Shown: piece after piece, positions 62,988-64,000 of the stretch
Layout: each line of letters starts with the position of its first letter
Numbering within the stretch: position 1 is the first letter of the stretch
Source: Micromonospora sp. 15K316
Lineage (GTDB): Bacteria; Actinomycetota; Actinomycetes; Mycobacteriales; Micromonosporaceae
Assembly: GCF_004348525.1 (NCBI RefSeq)
Contig: NZ_SMKG01000001.1
Coordinates: forward strand, 124,001-188,000
Length of the DNA stretch: 64,000 bases
Direction of reading: 5' to 3'
The notes under the pieces: generated by a model
Seen by the model: the letters and a program-made list of their open reading frames with translations, nothing else
What the model was told of the DNA's origin: nothing
Database searches by the model: none
Made by a program: the position numbers and the translations under genes

Positions 62988-64000
62988 CTACCCGAGGTAC
63001 TGCCGGTGCTCGTGGTCGCCGGCGGCGATGTCCTGGTCCAGGTCACCGTGCCGCAGCTCGACGCGGCGCGGGCCGGTCCGGCGGACGAGTTCGGCAAGCG
63101 CGGGGAGGTCGACGGTCGGCCCGGCTCGATCCGCCGCGCGTACGCCGACGACCAGGTCGTCGCCGCTCTCCCAGCGGCCGGTCTGCCGCGGCGGTGAGGT
63201 GAGCCAGTACCCGTCAGGCGAGAGCCGGGTTCCCGGGACCGGGACGGCGGCCAGCGCCGGCACGGGGCGGGCCCGGGTCGTCGCGACAGTTCTCGCCGTG
63301 ACCGGCGTCGTACGGGGTCGTGGCGCCACCAGCAGGATAAGGCCGAGCAGGGCCAGGGCGGCCACGGCGTCGAGCCAGTAGTGGTTCCCGGTGAGGACCA
63401 CGATGCTGAGGGTGAGCAGCGGGTGCAGCAGCCAGAGCCAGCGCCACCGACTGCGGCCGGCGGCGATCAGGACGAGGGCGACCACCGTGGCCCAGCCGAC
63501 GTGCAGGGAGGGCATGGCGGCGTACTGATTGGAGAGGGTGTCGGTGGCGGGATCCCCGTAGGCGCGCGGCCCCACCAGCTGCCCCGTGTCCAGCACGCCG
63601 GTGGTCGAGAGCAGGCGCGGTGGGGCCATGGGTACGAGCGCCTGGATGGCGAACCCCACCGCGGTCAGCACCGCGAGGAGCGTCCGTGCCCACCGGTAGA
63701 GGGCGGGGCGGAACAGGTACGTGAACAGCAGCAGCGCGCCGGTGGCCGGGAAGTGCACCGAGGCGTAGTACATGTTCGCCGCGCGGACCAGGCCGTCGTG
63801 TGAGAGGACGCCCTGCTGCAGCGTCGCCTCGTCCGGCAGCGCCAACGTGCGTTCCAGCGCCCAGATGTGGGTGGCGTTGTCGTACGCGGTGGAGAGGTCA
63901 CCGACGACGAAGAGCCGTCCGATCTTGTACGCCAGGAACAGGGCGGCGACGAGCAGCAGTTCCCGGAGGGGGTGCGGGCGCTTCCCGCGGTCGTCGGCAC
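62988..64000 (-). CDS. PAP2-superfamily membrane protein, 5' end cut by window
   Basis: The frame is open to the right edge; residues upstream of the first in-frame TTG (63845) read RELLLVAALFLAYKIGRLFVV and DNATHIWALERTL, typical of this family, so the start lies outside. It is a polytopic protein with the inositol-phosphorylceramide-synthase-like PAP2 motif AAMPSLHVGWA and GNHYWLDAVAALA. A 110-residue soluble tail with no homology I recognise follows the last span (GYWLTSPPRQTGRW ... ELVRRTGPRRVELRHGD). It probably transfers or removes a lipid phosphate at the membrane. Confidence 0.8.
   Translation of the reverse strand, partial: ADDRGKRPHPLRELLLVAALFLAYKIGRLFVVGDLSTAYDNATHIWALERTLALPDEATLQQGVLSHDGLVRAANMYYASVHFPATGALLLFTYLFRPALYRWARTLLAVLTAVGFAIQALVPMAPPRLLSTTGVLDTGQLVGPRAYGDPATDTLSNQYAAMPSLHVGWATVVALVLIAAGRSRWRWLWLLHPLLTLSIVVLTGNHYWLDAVAALALLGLILLVAPRPRTTPVTARTVATTRARPVPALAAVPVPGTRLSPDGYWLTSPPRQTGRWESGDDLVVGVRAADRAGPTVDLPALAELVRRTGPRRVELRHGDLDQDIAAGDHEHRQYLG

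Overview
The window is about 64 kb of very GC-rich DNA with strong G/C third-position bias, many GTG starts, GGAGG-type ribosome binding sites, ATGA/GTGA overlaps and many large secreted enzymes. This points to a filamentous actinomycete, most likely Micromonosporaceae (Micromonospora-like); the genus is an inference from gene content and base composition. No rRNA, tRNA, CRISPR array, insertion sequence or integrase was seen. Both edges cut a gene: an OmpA-like protein on the left and a PAP2 phosphatase on the right.

Layout. 1-8 kb: OmpA-like membrane protein, VOC protein, secreted lipase, a large DUF6461-type protein, a frameshifted excalibur gene and two secreted proteins of unknown function. 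8.1-12.3 kb: a ChvE-MmsA-MmsB monosaccharide ABC importer whose promoter is overlapped by a LacI-type operator, with a stem-loop after the binding-protein gene. 12.4-22.4 kb: a nine-gene operon for trans-4-hydroxy-L-proline breakdown (epimerase, three-subunit D-hydroxyproline dehydrogenase, deaminase, ketoglutarate-semialdehyde dehydrogenase, GntR regulator), preceded by two proline-specific exopeptidases. Together these would turn Pro/Hyp peptides into 2-oxoglutarate. 22.4-28.1 kb: a coupled cluster of a DUF6338-like membrane protein, a 59-residue acidic protein, a membrane-anchored TPR-CHAT (caspase-like) protein and gamma-glutamyltransferase. This is the most unusual unit in the window.

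28.3-46 kb: a ThuA-ricin lectin protein, a TetR-controlled hydrolase, further secreted hydrolases, an NagZ-type lipoprotein, a thioredoxin-like lipoprotein pair, an M6 metallopeptidase, a lipase-like protein, an Hsp20 gene under an HspR (HAIR) operator, a cation-efflux protein and an M14 carboxypeptidase. 46-64 kb: a frameshifted membrane-protein gene, a Tat-exported amidase with a small partner, a GH92 alpha-mannosidase with a palindromic operator, a 1307-residue ThuA/glucose-dehydrogenase-like/PKD/CBM6/discoidin protein, an amidohydrolase-MFS pair facing a LysR regulator, a SMI1/KNR4 protein and a PAP2-family protein.

Taken together the region looks like an accessory scavenging arm: extracellular proteases, glycosidases and lipases, uptake of sugars, and catabolism of proline-rich peptides. 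Much of the regulation can be read from DNA: LacI-, TetR-, LysR- and HspR-type operators sit on recognisable promoters, most transcription units end in long perfect GC hairpins, and an 11-bp direct repeat is shared by the M14 peptidase and amidase promoters. Two genes carry two small deletions each and need checking against raw reads.
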